Below are positions 24,990 to 38,061 of a stretch of DNA of 64,000 bases, one piece after another (positions within the stretch are counted from its first letter, which is position 1; each line of letters starts with the position of its first letter). The DNA is taken from assembly GCA_951799445.1 (NCBI GenBank), contig OX637290.1, positions 31,366,987 through 31,430,986 on the forward strand. The letters run 5' to 3'. Position numbers and translations under genes: made by a program. Under the pieces are notes generated by a model. That model saw only the letters and a list, made by a program, of their open reading frames with translations, made no database searches and had not been told where the DNA came from. This DNA is from Pseudisothecium myosuroides. Its lineage: Eukaryota; Streptophyta; Bryopsida; Hypnales; Lembophyllaceae.

Positions 24990-27170
24990 CTCTGAAAGAA
25001 ATGAAACTTACAATAGTGCTTCATGAGTGTTAGTAGTTTATTGTCTAAATTATTTGCAGGGTCAAGAAACCAAATTTTGTCTTACATGAAAGGAATCTGG
25101 ACTTTTGGAGGGCCGGTCTAGAGTTTGGTGGCCCTCTAAAAGCCCCAAATTTTCTTTAATGCATCAAAACTACGCTCTTTCTATGCTCTTATAGTTATAG
25201 TCTTTTTATGCAAGTATATATGATTGAAGTTTTTGTATTTGTTTTTTAGAGATGTAATTACATGTCTTTTATAATTTCATAAAATTTTCAGATTTTTTTA
25301 TGAAAATTTGAAATTATTTTGAATTATTGAATAATAAGTGAAAAAAATCATATCAAATGCAAACTGATATGCTTTAAGAATCTAAAAACTTTTCCACATG
25401 CAAATATTATAGTGCAAAACATCATGGTGTAAAACAATTACCATGTCATTCAAAAATTAAAAAATCACCACTTTCTATATGGCTATAGGCCCAAAGTTCA
25501 AATTGCAATTAAATATTGAATTTTAGGAATTTAATTTTTTTTTTGAAATTGATTTAGAAACTAGACTTGATAAGATCCTTTCCTAAGTTGGTCTTAAATT
25601 CTAAAAAGATCAACTTTATGGCTAAAATTCAAATCAAGAAAAAAAAGCAAGATATGCCAAAATACACTATATTAAGGTGACATTTACCTTTTTTTCATGT
25701 AGGAAAGTCAAAATATATTACAAAGGGTTAGAAATTTCAAACACCTTTCATTGAAATTGGATAAAAACTCTTCTTTCCAAAGATTGGATAAAATAATATA
25801 TTTTTTTCATTTGTGGAGCTTTCCTAAAGTCCCCAAAGAATGTAAAATGTCGTTTTTGATGTTTCAAAGTTAACCTTGCAAGAATGTTGCGGACCTAAAA
25901 GGTCTAATGGACAACTTCACTATTAATTGTAAGAACAAAGAATGCACCTTTTGGCCCAATAATTAGAGTATTTTGGTGACTACCTTTGGTCATGGGGGTT
26001 GTGTCCTTTTAGAGTTAACCCCTAAAGGACCGTGGCCTTTTTTTCTGCCAAAAAACACTAAAACTTGCCATTTCTATAGCAAAGAGTAAAAAAAAAAATT
26101 AAATTGTTAATTTTTCCCATCTAACCGTAGGATCTTACACTTGACTAGTATTAAAAAGTGTGGAAATTTTTTTAGAATTTTTGACTACATAGATTGCAAG
26201 ATATTTGCGTTTAAAGTGGAAAAAACAAGTTTTTCAACACATTGCGGGACTAGATTTTTTGACTTTGAACATTTTTAACTTAAAATTTTTGCACCATGGA
26301 GTTTTGAGCTTTAAATCTTTATAGTGGAGAATTGAATTGAGAGTCTAGGAAAAAAACAAAAAATCAAAAAAACTTAATTATCATTCTTAAACAAATTGTT
26401 AAATAGAAGTAGGTACAAGATAGAAGGAAAATCTAAAATATTCATATATTTTAGATGGAATTAAAATGCACTAATCCCAATGGTGAGATTGTTCTAGCAA
26501 GTAAACTAAACCATGAAAAACAAAACAAAATTGAAAAATTTGAAAAATTGCATTCAGAAATGAATCTTACAAGTTATTTTTTTCAAAAAGATGCTCTAAC
26601 TATCCGAAAAACAAGAATGTCCATAACTTTCTTATTACAAATTCAAATGAAATGAATCAAAGCTTTTCAAATAGAAAAAAATATAATCTATGAGAAAAAA
26701 ATATTAAAAAAATATTTCAAATTTTTGCATATTTTTTTTGCTGCCCGGGCTGGCCCCTGTCCCTTGTTTTGAGCTTTTTTGGTCATAATTGTCGTTCCCG
26801 AACACCGATTGTGAAAAAAATTGTATTCCCACAAAGCTTATCAATTTTTCTATCTTCCCAAAAAGTTGCAAAAAATCACGATAAATATTCAGCCCGTAGG
26901 TACCTGCCCAAAATCCCATTTGTCCCTCAAAGGGCCAATGGTCCTTTAGGGGTTAAGTTGGTCTTGATGAAACTTGGAAGTGGAGAAGTTGAGGTTTTTT
27001 TTTTAAGAACTAAAACAAGGCAAGCTTTAGTTATTGAATTTTTTTTCATTCATGTACAAGGCCGTTATGTTATGCAAGCCATACCATATGTCAAATTTTG
27101 ACATCATTCCCAACTTTTCATTGAAGATTGTAGGTTTTGGCTATGGTTAACTTATAGGGCCCTTGAGAAA
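24990..27170 (-). repeat. Large interspersed non-coding repeat, copy (i)
   Basis: This is the reverse complement of parts of 32750-36470 and 47170-49330. Shared blocks include the AACCATAGCCAAAA segment near 27140, the segment beside 25620-25650, and the GAAGCACTATTGTAA segment near 25010. Relative to copy (ii) it has an internal deletion near 25070-25110 and carries a TTAA element at 26015-26956. No ORF with a domain. Confidence 0.7.
26015..26956 (+). mobile_element. TTAA-flanked piggyBac-like MITE, 942 bp
   Basis: The ends read TTAACCCCTAAAGGACCGTG and, inverted, TTAACCCCTAAAGGACCATT, giving about 13 bp of perfect terminal inverted repeat inside TTAA. The insertion site is known: homologous sequence without the element is present at 32945-32948 and 47369-47372, each with a single TTAA. 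Conserved interior marks are CTTGCCATTTC near the left end, the TAGGATCTTACACTTGACTA block, and GCCCGGG near the right end. No transposase. Confidence 0.9.
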
Positions 27171-27571
27171 CCATTATAGTGGGTACACCCAAAATTGCAC
27201 CCTCACTAAAACCATCATCATCACTCTATCTACATTTCCAATATCAATATATATTAGATAACCAAGAAGTTGTGGTAGTGGTGAGTAAATTATCATACAT
27301 AGTTGGTTGTTCACTTTTTAATTACAATCTTTGATCTTTATGATCCAAGGGCATAAGATGCAAATTGAAAGGAGAGAAGGTTATGAGTTGCAACTTGTGA
27401 TTGCAATGACGACAAGTTGCCAATGGCAAAAATTAGAGCCATGATAGTCTTGAAAAATCACCAACCAATATGTATCTACATGGAAGAAACAATTTTGAAC
27501 TGTCTACCAAAAAAAACTTTGATCTTTTATAACTTTGCTTACAATATCCATATATTAAGTTCTTTGGTACG

Positions 27572-28162
27572 TTACCCCTAAAGCCCGGAGGCATATTTTG
27601 GGCAGAAATTGTGAAAATCTGCCATTTTTAGGGCAATGAGAAAAAAATGAAAAATAGCAGTTTTTTTTCAAAATTCAACCGAACAAATTTGTACTTGACT
27701 ACCATAGGAATGTGTAAAAAAAATTCAGAAACTTTGACAGCACGGATTGAAAGATTATAACGTTTGAAGTTAGAAGAAAAAGTTTTTTTTCAGCCTTGCC
27801 CAACAGGGCCAATAGACTTTAACTCCTCCCAGAGTGAGATTTTTACACTGCGCGTGCTTATTTTTTTTACATTTGCATCTTATATGATGTAGTTACATAC
27901 ATGCCAAATTTAAGAAGTTAATGAGCTTATTTGCAAAAGATTCTCAAAAGATTCTCAAATTGCCCAAGCTGCCAGAAAAGTTTAGGGCAGCATAACTTTT
28001 GATCTGGGCACCCAATCGGAAAAAAAATTAGATCTTCCCTAAGAGTAAAATATTTACACCTTGTGTCAAAATTTCATGAACATCCGACCAAAATTGACTT
28101 CATTGGATCCTATCCGAATTTTCAATTGTCTGTTCAACGGACAATTGTCCTAAGGGGGTTAA
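27572..28162 (+). mobile_element. TTAA-type MITE, 591 bp
   Basis: The left end is TTACCCCTAAAGCCCGGAGG, so the left target copy has mutated to TTAC. The inverted right end is TTAACCCCCTTAGGACAATT. The interior has the family mark CTGCCATTTTTAGGG. The flanks match 51120-51420, where the element is absent and TTGG stands at the site (51223-51226). Confidence 0.8.
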
Positions 28163-28374
28163 AACCTCCTTTCACTTGCTAACAAGAAGTTATGAAATTT
28201 GACAAATTTAATAATAGTTACAAGGCAAATTAGCAAAAAGTGACCTTTATGCAAGTTTGCCTTACCACATAGGTAGGCAAACTTAAAATGTGCATATATC
28301 CCTGAGTAAGCAATTGTTACAAGTGTACAACAATTGTATGAATTCAAAAGACTTAAAAATTCACAGCCTACAGT

Positions 28375-28960
28375 AAATTGATGCTACAACTAGACAACAA
28401 CTGAGTCAATTTAAAAGACTTAAGAATTCACAATCTATAATAAATTGATGCTACAACTAGACAACAACTATGTCAATTTAAAAGACTTCAAAATTTATAG
28501 CCTACAATAAATTGATGCTACAAATGCACAACAACTACGTCAATTCAAAAGAATAAAAAATTCACAACCTACAGTGAATTGATGCTACAACTAGCAACAC
28601 TTGCATCAATTCAAAAGACTTACAAATTTACAGCCTACAGTAAATTGATGCTACAACTAAAAAACACTTGCATCAATTCAAAAGACATACGAATTTATAG
28701 TTTACAATAAATTGATGCTACAAGCGGACAACAACCGCATCAATTCAAAAGACTTAAGAATTTATAGCGTATAGTAAATTGAAGCTAGAACTAGCAACAA
28801 TTGTGTCAATTTGAAAGACTTATAAATTTACAGTCTATAGTAAATTGTTGCTATAATTGGACAACCACTGTGTCAATTCAAAAGACTTATATATTCACAG
28901 CCTACAATGAATTGATGCAACAACTACAACAACTACGTCAGTTAGAGGCACATCACAAGA
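28375..28960 (+). repeat. 67-bp tandem repeat, nine units
   Basis: The phrase AAATTGATGCTACAACTAG recurs at 28381, 28448, 28515, 28582, 28648, 28715, 28782, about 28848 and about 28915, spacing 66-67 bp. Each unit also contains CAATTCAAAAGACTTA. Homologous sequence at 16930-17075 has only two units, so the array expanded here or shrank there. Confidence 0.9.
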
Positions 28961-30680
28961 CCATTAAAATAAACTTGGAAGGGACAAATTCACCTTGAGC
29001 TCAAATCAATTACCTTGGGTAAATTACATGAGATGGCGACCTTTTACTATAAGAATTTGTGTAGAACACTAGCCCCCTCCACTACACTAAATAGCTTTGC
29101 ATTGTCATATTGTGGAAGCCCTTTGTAGGGTTCTTTTTTTCTCTAATGGGGAGTGAGGCGCCCTACAAACGCAGAGGAATCCTCCTCTCCATTTTCTTTA
29201 CGCTTTCTTCTTTTGTGAATTGTATTATTAAACTCAATTAGAACAAGGCCATTACAATTCATTATTTACTAAAGATTTCAATTGTAGATCAGACTAATGC
29301 ATGTGATCACTGATTAGTCTACCCAAAATTATATAGTGATCTCAAAATTGCAAACGTACCCCAAGTTTCTAAATTGAAGACTTTCAGGTATACATGTGTT
29401 TCCAACACTTTGTGACTCCAAAGCAATGCTCTCTTAACAACGTGGTCAATGCAAATCTGCCCTAAGAGGTGAATTGGGAGGAAGTATTGAGGTGGGAAGT
29501 TTCTCAAATCTGCCAAAAGTATCCCTCACTGGAACCAGCAAGTGAAAATTTCTTAGAGCAAGTAACTAGAGCTAGGAATTCATTCCATACATTAAGCCCT
29601 TAAGTTCTTTGATTTTGTTTTCCCCCAAAACGCTCAAAAACTGCCATTTTGAGCACAAATCCCAAATTTTGGGGAATAAAAACTTTTTTGGACACATCTA
29701 ACCATAGGATCTTGAAGTACACTAGTTTGAAAAGCCATGGAAAAAAATTTCAGAATTTTTCATTGTGCAAATTCGAAGATATTAGCGTTTGAATTGACAA
29801 AAATCCTTCTTTGGGCCCTGCAAAAAACAAGGCAGCTGCACTTCACAAGGTCACACTGGAATGAAAAAAAGTCAAAACTGGTGGTGCTTCTTTGTGTTCA
29901 TTCTTCAAGGCAAGTTGGCTACATGCTTGAAAAATTTCACTTCATTTGGAATTGTACACTTACAAGAAAAAAATAGTACGTAGAAAGAAGTAGAGAAAGA
30001 TTCAAAATACAAAATTGTTAAGAGTTTAGTTATGGAATTAAAAATGCCAATTCCAATGGTTGTAATGTTAAAATAAATAATCTACATCCTATGATTTTAT
30101 TTTTTTCAAAAAATATTGAAAATTGAGTAAAATAAAGGACTTCAAAGTTTATTTTAGAGTAGAGAATCCATAACTGCTTGCAAACAAAAATTCCTCATAA
30201 CTTACATCTCATTGATTAAAATGGAATGATTCAAAGCTTTCCATGAATATATAAATCTGGAGAAAAAAATCAAAACTTTATTTATGAAAAAGTGATTTTT
30301 AAAATTTGCTCGAACTGCCCATTTACCAAAAAAAGTAACATATTAGGCTATAACTTTTGACTCATATTTCCAAATGTCATAAAATTTTGTTCCCATGAAA
30401 AACATTCCTTGTCTACAACTTCTATTAAAATCTGGACCTAAAACATGCAAATCTCTTGTCACATGTACTTGCCCAAAATTGCTTTGTTGCCAAGATCAAC
30501 AGCCTAGTCCTTTAGGGGTTAATATATAGGATGAATTGAGTTTACTTAATATGTAGAATTCATTGTCTTCAGCATTGTTTCCTAAAACGGTGTTGCATAT
30601 TGTTAAACGAAAGAACGATCAAATCGGCAGTGATTGTTAAGACAAGTCTTTGCCTTACAATAGGAGATTATCATTGTTTT
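28960..30680 (-). pseudogene. B3 gene remnant E: degenerate last exon and 3' flank
   Basis: Positions 29270-29590 and 30523-30680 match, inverted, the 3' end of copy B (14985-15620) and copy C. The 30590-30670 part corresponds to the GCAGAGACTTGTCTTCAC end of the third B3 exon. The two parts are separated by the TTAA element 29592-30522. No readable protein remains. The upstream exons are missing; sequence at 30680 passes straight into large repeat copy (ii). Confidence 0.7.
29592..30522 (+). mobile_element. TTAA-flanked piggyBac-like MITE, 931 bp, inserted in remnant E
   Basis: The left end is TTAAGCCCTTAAGTTC (eroded) and the inverted right end is TTAACCCCTAAAGGACTAGG. The interior carries AACTGCCATTTTGAG and the CTAACCATAGGATCTTGA block. 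The uninterrupted homologous site beside copy C has TTAC at 37198-37201. Confidence 0.85.
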
Positions 30681-33600
30681 TATGGAAAGTATTGCACTTG
30701 GAAGTAAGGGACAAAGGGATGCAGAGTTTTCCATTAGATAGTAATAGAAAGATCGGGATTTTACTATGAAAAATTAAAAAGTGCAATCAAGAGAAAACAA
30801 AAGGAAAATTTCTAGGAAAAAAATAGGGCTTTTAAACTAAAATGACTTTAAACAAGATTTGGTAAAGTAATCTAATTAGGCAAACGGTAAAATGGTGATA
30901 AAATTAAAAAAACAAAATATAACAAAGTAGAAAAATGAAATTGGAAGTAAATAGGAAAAAAAAAAGATAACAAACAAATAAAAATGCAAAACTCAAATCA
31001 AACCAAAATACTACAGGTAGGAATTGTGTTCCATGCAGAACTTCAAACCTAATTTGGCATAGTAGAATAACTTTTTTCAAAAGACTTTGAACTACAAAAA
31101 GATGGGGAATCATGTTGATTTTCACCTCCAAAATTTTGTTTGAGATTTTGAGCTTTCAATAAAAAGTTTCAGACAAAATTAAAAGAGGGGTTAGAAGGGA
31201 CATTTTTTTTTACATTTTCAAACAATTTCTTTGAATTTTGTCCATAACGTTGGATTAGAGGCTGAAACTTGCAAACAAGGTTGTGGAGACAAAATTTATC
31301 TTGATTTCCCAACTTTTCTTAGTCAAAGTTTCTTGGAAAAAATTTATTCTACATTGCCAAAATGAGGTCTAAAGTTCTACATTGAACACAATTCCTTTGT
31401 CTTGACATTGAGCGGTCAAGCTTGTTCTATACCTTTTGAAGATTCATGATGGACATTGAATTTTGATATAAAAACGAGTTCTCCACTCCACATCTTACAA
31501 TTCACAATTGTATTCCTTTAAATGTTGTGCTTTGCATTTTCTCTTGAAGGTATTGTTGTTGCCACTAGAATTGGAATCAACCATGCCATTGAGAAAAAAA
31601 TGTGAAATACAATATTACTTGTCAATCTGCAAATAGGATTTAATTTTTTTTGGTACAACTTAGATTCTGAATTATTTTCCTCTTTCGGAACAAAGCAATA
31701 TTTGGATTCATTTTGTATTTTTTGTAACAAACTAGGTTTTGGAATCTTTTGTTCCATAACAAGCTAGGTTTTGAAATCTTTCATTTTTTTGTAAAAAATT
31801 GGGTCTACATTTTTTTCTTATTTTTGTAACAAGTAGATTATTGTTTTTTTATTTTTTATTACAAGCTATGACTTTACCAGAGAAAATCACAAAGGATTGG
31901 ATGCAACTTCAAAATGCGTCGATAAATTGCCTCTCTCATAGATTTTCAGTTTCAAAATGAATTAGCATCAAATTTCTCATGAAGATTTCAAAATTCTCAG
32001 AGGTAAAGTATTGACGTGTTGCATGGGTTGCTATTGTAGTTGTAAAAGCCACATTTTGCTTGCCCACTAGTACTTTTGGTCCATACTTGACTTGCAACCG
32101 ATACAGACGTGTCATACCAAACGTGTGAGGTAGTTCAACGGATGGTTTGATGTTCATTTTTCCTTCTTCTCAGGCTTGATACAATACAATCTATATATAT
32201 AGAGCATCCAACACCCATTTGTAGTCACAAATTTCTTGCTGAAACTTGTTTTCTTCAACACCACTTTTGGTTGCAAAATTGTATAGTTCACTTGCAAGTG
32301 GTTGGTGTGTAAAAATCCCGCCTCAAAAAGATGTGGTCTAGGGGTTCCTAAATAGTGATTGTACACCATTTCCCTCAAAATATGCTAAAATTTGCTTATG
32401 TATGCCATTTTAGAACATCCTAAAGGGGTTAATGACTTTGCAAGGGCCTTGTAGCGGTAAAAAGTATGGCCATTGTTATACACTTGAGGTTCAACAGTCT
32501 TCAAATGTGGATGAAAAGCGCTACAGGCTCTTCACAATATTGTCTTCACACTTGATTCTAGTGTGTCAAGGAATGGCCCTTGAAATCACTACATTCTAAG
32601 TTTAGTTGTTTTATCCTTTATTCTACTTGATAAGTGGTCATTTGATTATTTATGGGCTGTGTTTGGTGAGCAATGGTGAGGGACAAGGAAATGGAGGGCC
32701 CTTCAAAAATAGATGTAAAATTTGAGCATGCTAAAATAGGCGTGTAACAATGGCCATAATCTAACCATAGCCAAAATGTGCAATCTCGATGAAAAGTTGG
32801 GGATGATGTCAGCATTTGTCATATGAGATGGCTTGCAAAACATAATGGCCGTATGCAAGAATAAAAATATTTAATAAGGCTCACCTTATTTTAGCCCTTG
32901 AAAAAGCCATGAATTTCTTCACTTCCAAGTTTCATCAAGACAACTTAACCCTGGAAGAATTCAGACCCTATGATCAAGGTAGTCACTATTCACCAAAATC
33001 CTCCAATTATTGGACCAATAGATGCATTCTTTGTTTCTACACTTAACATGGAAGTCATGTGCTGAACCTTTTAGGTCCAGAGCATCATTGCAAGGTTAAC
33101 TTTAAAATACCTTGCTAGGAGGACATTTTTGTGTTCTTTAGGGGACTTCAAAGAGACCTCACAAATTCACAAATTTATTTTTTTATTCAATCTTTGAAGT
33201 AGGGAGTTTGAACCCCATTTCATTGAAAGGTGTTTGAAATTCTCTAACTCCTTGTAATATATTTTGATTTTCCTACATGAAAAAAAGGTAAATCCACATA
33301 TGACCTTGTAGTATATTTTGGTAGTTTTTGGTGCTTCTTTCTTAACCCCTAAAGGACCGTTGTCCCTTCGGGGGACAAATGCGTTTTCGGGCAGGTACCT
33401 ACGGGCTGAAATTTTCTTGTGATTTTTTGAAACTTTTTTTGGAGATAGAAAAACTGATAAGCTTTGTGGGAATATAATTTTTTTCACAATCGGTGCCCGG
33501 GAAAAAAAGTTTTGACCAAATAAGCTCAAAACAGGGGACGGCGGGCAACCGGGGCAGCAAAAAAAAACGGACAAAAATTTGAATTTTTTTTTTAAATATT

Positions 33601-36480
33601 TTTTTTCTCATAGATTATATTTTTTTCTATTCGGAAAGCTTTGATTCATTTCATTTGGATGTGCTATGAGAAAGTTATGGACATTCTTGTTTTTCGGGCA
33701 GTTAGAGCATCTTCTTGAAAAAAATAACTTGTAGGATTCATTTCGGAATGCAATCTTTCAAATTTTTCAATTTTTTTTTTGCATGGTTTAGTTTAGTTGC
33801 TAAAACAATCTCACCATTGGGATTAGTGAATTTTAATTCCATCTAAGAGATATTAATATTTTAGATTTTCCTTCTATCTCGTACTTACTTCTACTTAACA
33901 ATTTTTTTAAGAATGATAATTAAGTTTTTTTGAATTTTTTTTTTTTCCTAGACTCTCAACTCAATTCTCCTCTATAAAGATTTAAAGCTCAAAACTCTGT
34001 AGTGCAAAAAATTTTAATTAAAAATGTTTAAAATCAAAAAATCCAATCCCGCAATGAACTGAAAAACTTGTTTTTTTCACTTTAAACGCAGATATCTTGC
34101 AATCTGTGCGGTCAAAAATTCTGAAATTTTTTCCACACATTCTCATACTAGTTAGGTGTAAGATCCTATGGTTAGATGTGCAAAAAAAACATTTTTCAAT
34201 TTTTTTTACTGTTTGCTATAGAAATGGCAGTTTTCACTGTTTTTTGGCAGAAAAAAGGCCTCGGTCCTTTAGGGGTTAATCTAAATTTTAGCCATAAGAT
34301 TGATCTTTTTGGAATTTGAGACCAATTTATGAAATAGATCTTATCAATTCTAGTTTCTAGATCAATTTCAAAAAAAAAAAATTCAAAATTTCAAAGATTT
34401 ATTGCAATTTTGGACTTTGGGCCTATAGCTATGGAATGGTGATTTTCTAATTTTTGAATAACATGGTAAACGTTTTACACCATGATGTTTTGCACTATAA
34501 TATTTGCATGTAGAGAAATTTTCAAATTTTTTTGTGATATTTTGTATTTGATATAATATTTTCATTTATTATTCAAAAATTTAGAATAATTGAAGGGTCA
34601 TTGCAAGAAACACTAGTACTGGGTATGTGTCACAAATGGAGTTTCGAATCTTTCTTTTGCAATAACTTTGTAAGCTCGACTCGCATGAATTTGAGATTTT
34701 TATTGGAGATGTATATCTTGAGTGTATTTATATCTCATATTTTTCAGAAATTAAAAAAAATCATCTTATATTTAAAAATCAATTAAACTAATATGACACG
34801 TTTTGCGTTTTAGGGGGTTTGAGTACTATGGAGTCCCCAAATTTAATGATTTAGAGCTGAAATTTCTATGGTCTATTTGCGTAGTAGGAACTCATGTTTC
34901 TACCAAGGGGAATTAAAAAATAATTTATTTTATGTCCTCCACGTCCTTGCAAAGAAGACTCCCTTGCACGTGCAGTTCTGAACAATAAAGATGGTTTCAA
35001 GATAATTTTTTTATTCAAATATCTTCATAATGAAGTCTTCTCAAATGGTCTATTTTTAGTTTCTTTGAAAATGTTTTTTCCTATTTTTTACAAATTTAAA
35101 CGTCAGAGTATGTATTTTCTTCAAATTTTCAGCTTTTTTCTTTTGTAAATAACTTTTGACTCAGATTTTTTTTAGGTGTGAAATTTTGGTCATATTATAT
35201 TTATAGTATTATACTAATTATCCTTATTTTATTTTATTTTTAAAAATTAATATGCAAAAAGCTCATAGTACTGGAAGTACTAGCCAAAAACGCCAAAGTG
35301 GAACAAAAACTGACAGTGTTTCTTGCAACGACCCTTTCAAATTTTCACCAAAAGAATTTGAAAACTTTATGACTTATACAAGAAATATAATTGCATCTCC
35401 AAAAAATAAATACTCCAAAACTTTAAAACTTTAATTATATTTACTTGTAGAATGAGACTATGAGAGTATACAGAGAGCCCAACTTTGATGCATTAGAAAA
35501 AAATTGGGGCCTCTATAGGGCTGCCAAACTATAGACCAACCTTCTAAAAGTCCGATAACAGAAAGTATTAATATTTTTATCTAGACTTGTAGTCTAGCTC
35601 TGGCAAATTTATACAGCCCTAGTTTTTTTCAAATGGTTTGGAAAAGTAATTATTGGACCATCTTTTCAAATTGAAAAGGTGTCCCATTGATTAGATTTAT
35701 TTCTACAACCTGGTTATCTATTCTTAATTAAAGACCTAAAACATTGATTAGACAACATGAGACACTTTTGGATTTGTCCTGTCTCCAATCCCAATAAAAA
35801 TTTTGACAAATGGTTTTGTATAAAAAAAGAACAGTTGTTTCAGGTTGAAGATATGACAAACTCCAAAGTGGCTCCTCATTTCTAGCCTTCCTTGTAGAAG
35901 CTTTTTGGACCTAATAAAATCCTTAATTGAAGTCAATCAGGCACAAATTAGGACAAGTTCCATATTTTGTTGGCATGGAAAACTAATTTCTATATGTTTT
36001 AGAGTTAGAGTTGTCTTTGCCAAGTTCATTTATTCATTCTCTTTTATATGAATATGTGAGTAGGAAAAAATTACATTTTAGAAGTACCTTTGCCTTGTCA
36101 AACTAAAAGTAACCAAACAGATCAAATCCAATGTATGAGAAACTTGCCTCCCCTGTGCTTTTCACAAGTTGTTGTCAAAATCCATACTTGCCAACAATTT
36201 CATTATGATATACATTTGTTGCAGTCTTAACTACCATGTAAAATTCTCAAATTCTTTTGTCTCATGTGCTAGTTTGACCAATTTTGACCGCATGGAAGTT
36301 TGATCTTAGTGCCCAATATCTGAGGTCAAACAAGGTCTTTCTACTGTTAGCTTTGTTTGTAAGAATCCTTTCTTGTAAGACAAAATTTTGGTTTCTTAAC
36401 CCCATGGATAATTAAGGCAATAAAACTACTAACATACATGAAGCACTATTGTAAATTCCTTTCCTTTCACCTGTACTTTT
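30680..36480 (+). repeat. Large interspersed non-coding repeat, copy (ii)
   Basis: The sequence is collinear with 45345-49330 (copy iii), from GCAATCAAGAGAAAACAAA near 30783 to the CATGAAGCACTATTGTAA end near 36440. It carries a TTAA element at 33342-34279 that copy (iii) lacks, and lacks the CACTA MITE that copy (iii) carries. ORFs up to 135 aa here are broken in the other copies. A non-autonomous transposon or an old segmental repeat are both possible. Confidence 0.7.
33342..34279 (-). mobile_element. TTAA-flanked piggyBac-like MITE, 938 bp
   Basis: Ends are TTAACCCCTAAAGGACCGTT and, inverted, TTAACCCCTAAAGGACCGAG. It is collinear in inverted orientation with the element at 26015-26956. 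The empty site lies in large repeat copy (iii) at TTAA 47766-47769, with matching sequence on both sides. The 135-aa reverse ORF at its left end is not conserved in other members. Confidence 0.9.
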
Positions 36481-36639
36481 TTTCTACAAAGCAAGAACTG
36501 CAAGAGTTAATCTTTTCATCAATTTCTACAAGCATCATAATTTTATCAATCATTAGTCTGTTCTGAGTGAAACATTTAGGATAGCATAAGGAATGGCGAA
36601 GCGGGATTTTGGGGTGTAAGGTCCCGGTGCCCTGAGGGC

Positions 36640-37289
36640 AGAGGGTGGAGATTACTGGAGATTCCAATTCCAGATCAGACTACCGGTAATGCATGTGTTG
36701 CGAAATTCGTGATCTCAAAATTGCAATTTACCCCAAATTTATAAATTAAAGATTTTCAGGTAGACACGTGTTCCCAACACTTTGCAACTCCAAAGTAGTG
36801 CTCTCGGAACTATTTGTGGTCAATGCGAATCTGCCCTAAGAGGTGTATTGGGAGGAAGCATGATTGAGGTGGTGTTTCTCAAATCTGCCAAAAGTATGCT
36901 TGGAACCAGCAAGTGAAACTGTCAATTACAGTTGAGTTTCTTACTCTCAGGCTTCAAGTTTCGAAACCATTTCACAGGCACAGATGGACTGACATCCAAA
37001 TTCGAATCCAAGACTCTGACATCGCACACTGTTTGAAATTGTACGCAATTTATAAATTCAAAAGCCAAAATTCGTGGCTTGCAGTTTCAACCACGGTTTT
37101 GACCTGCATGTCATTCACGACAAGCATGGGAATGATAATTATCCAAAATTAGTAGTTCTTCTGCTTCTTAGAGCAAGTAACTAGAGATACAAATCCGTTA
37201 CACATATATACGAAGAGCTGAGTTTGCTTAATATGTGGAATTCATTGTCCTCAGCATTGGCACCTGATCCGGTGCGGCATATTCCTAAG
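36640..37289 (-). repeat. 3' flank of copy C
   Basis: Reverse complement of 15041-15650 downstream of copy B. Non-coding; no gene seen. Confidence 0.7.
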
Positions 37290-37951
37290 CTGAAGAACGA
37301 GTTGGCAGTGACGGTGAAGACAAGAGGTTATCATCGTTCGCAAAATCTCTCAAACCGCTTCTCAAAACTTTTCAATTGCCTCGGACGTGGGAAAATGAGA
37401 AACAGTTTGCATTGGACCATACCCAGCCGTGAGGTTTGATTAAGTGTTGCCCTGCTCCAGTTCCCAAGGCGAGTACACAGCATCCTGCTCAAAAGGCCAC
37501 AAGGAATCAGAAAAGAGCAGAGCATACTGGTTAGAACCTTGCTAGTAAGTAGTTCATCTGATTTTCGAAGAAGGTGGGATTTTTACGTCAAATTCGTTTT
37601 TCTAACTCATACTTGTGGCCCAAAAATTAGGCAGAGGGACCTTGAGATTAGCCCTGCTCTATAATTATCATCCAGTTTTGTAATCGCCCTTGTACTGCTA
37701 GCCTTACTAGATTGGCTACACTTGATCTCTTCCTTATTACAAGCTTCACAGCATGGAACACAAAATTAGAGGCATCCAAGATTGATCGTAATACCAATGG
37801 CAACAAGGAGGATCAAACTTACAATCCAAACACTTATTCGTCTAAGACTGGGTGGAAGCCTGCTCCGACGGTCTTCATCATGCCAAGCTTTGTCATGGCG
37901 GCTATTTGGCAAATAATGCACTCTTGCTCATTTGGTTGAAACACCTGGCGA
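37290..37951 (-). pseudogene. Degenerate downstream exons of B3 copy C
   Basis: Reading right to left, a linker exon (about 37944 down to 37823) begins after a CCAG acceptor and ends at a GTAAGT donor. It carries the same mid-exon frame break as copy B, so the damage predates their separation. A third-B3-type exon follows at about 37515-37290 with stops; its acceptor bases (GAGGCAGGA in copy B) are deleted. The second B3 domain exon of copy A is absent. These parts probably lie in the 3' UTR or are unused. Confidence 0.7.
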
Positions 37952-38061
37952 GATAGAAGTTCAAAAGTTGGATGAGTCAGGTAACTGTGTTGACATATCA
38001 AGTATCAAAAGCCCAGTAATTCTCAATTGAAGCGTTTCTCTTGACATTCAGGCCTGCGCAC

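Noticed and set aside
28375..28960. CRISPR-like regular array
   Set aside because: Units are contiguous 67-bp tandem repeats without unique spacers and lie in a eukaryotic genome.
32425..32436. AAAGGGGTTAA resembling a TTAA-element end
   Set aside because: Homologous position in repeat copy (iii) (about 47137) has continuous sequence without an element, so it is part of the large repeat.
33167..33574. 135-aa reverse ORF with a Cys/Pro-rich start
   Set aside because: Spans the end of a TTAA MITE and flanking repeat; related elements at 26015 and 56879 do not keep the frame.
36394..36415. TTAACCCCATGG resembling an element start
   Set aside because: Matches ordinary repeat sequence at 49240 in copy (iii); no inverted partner.
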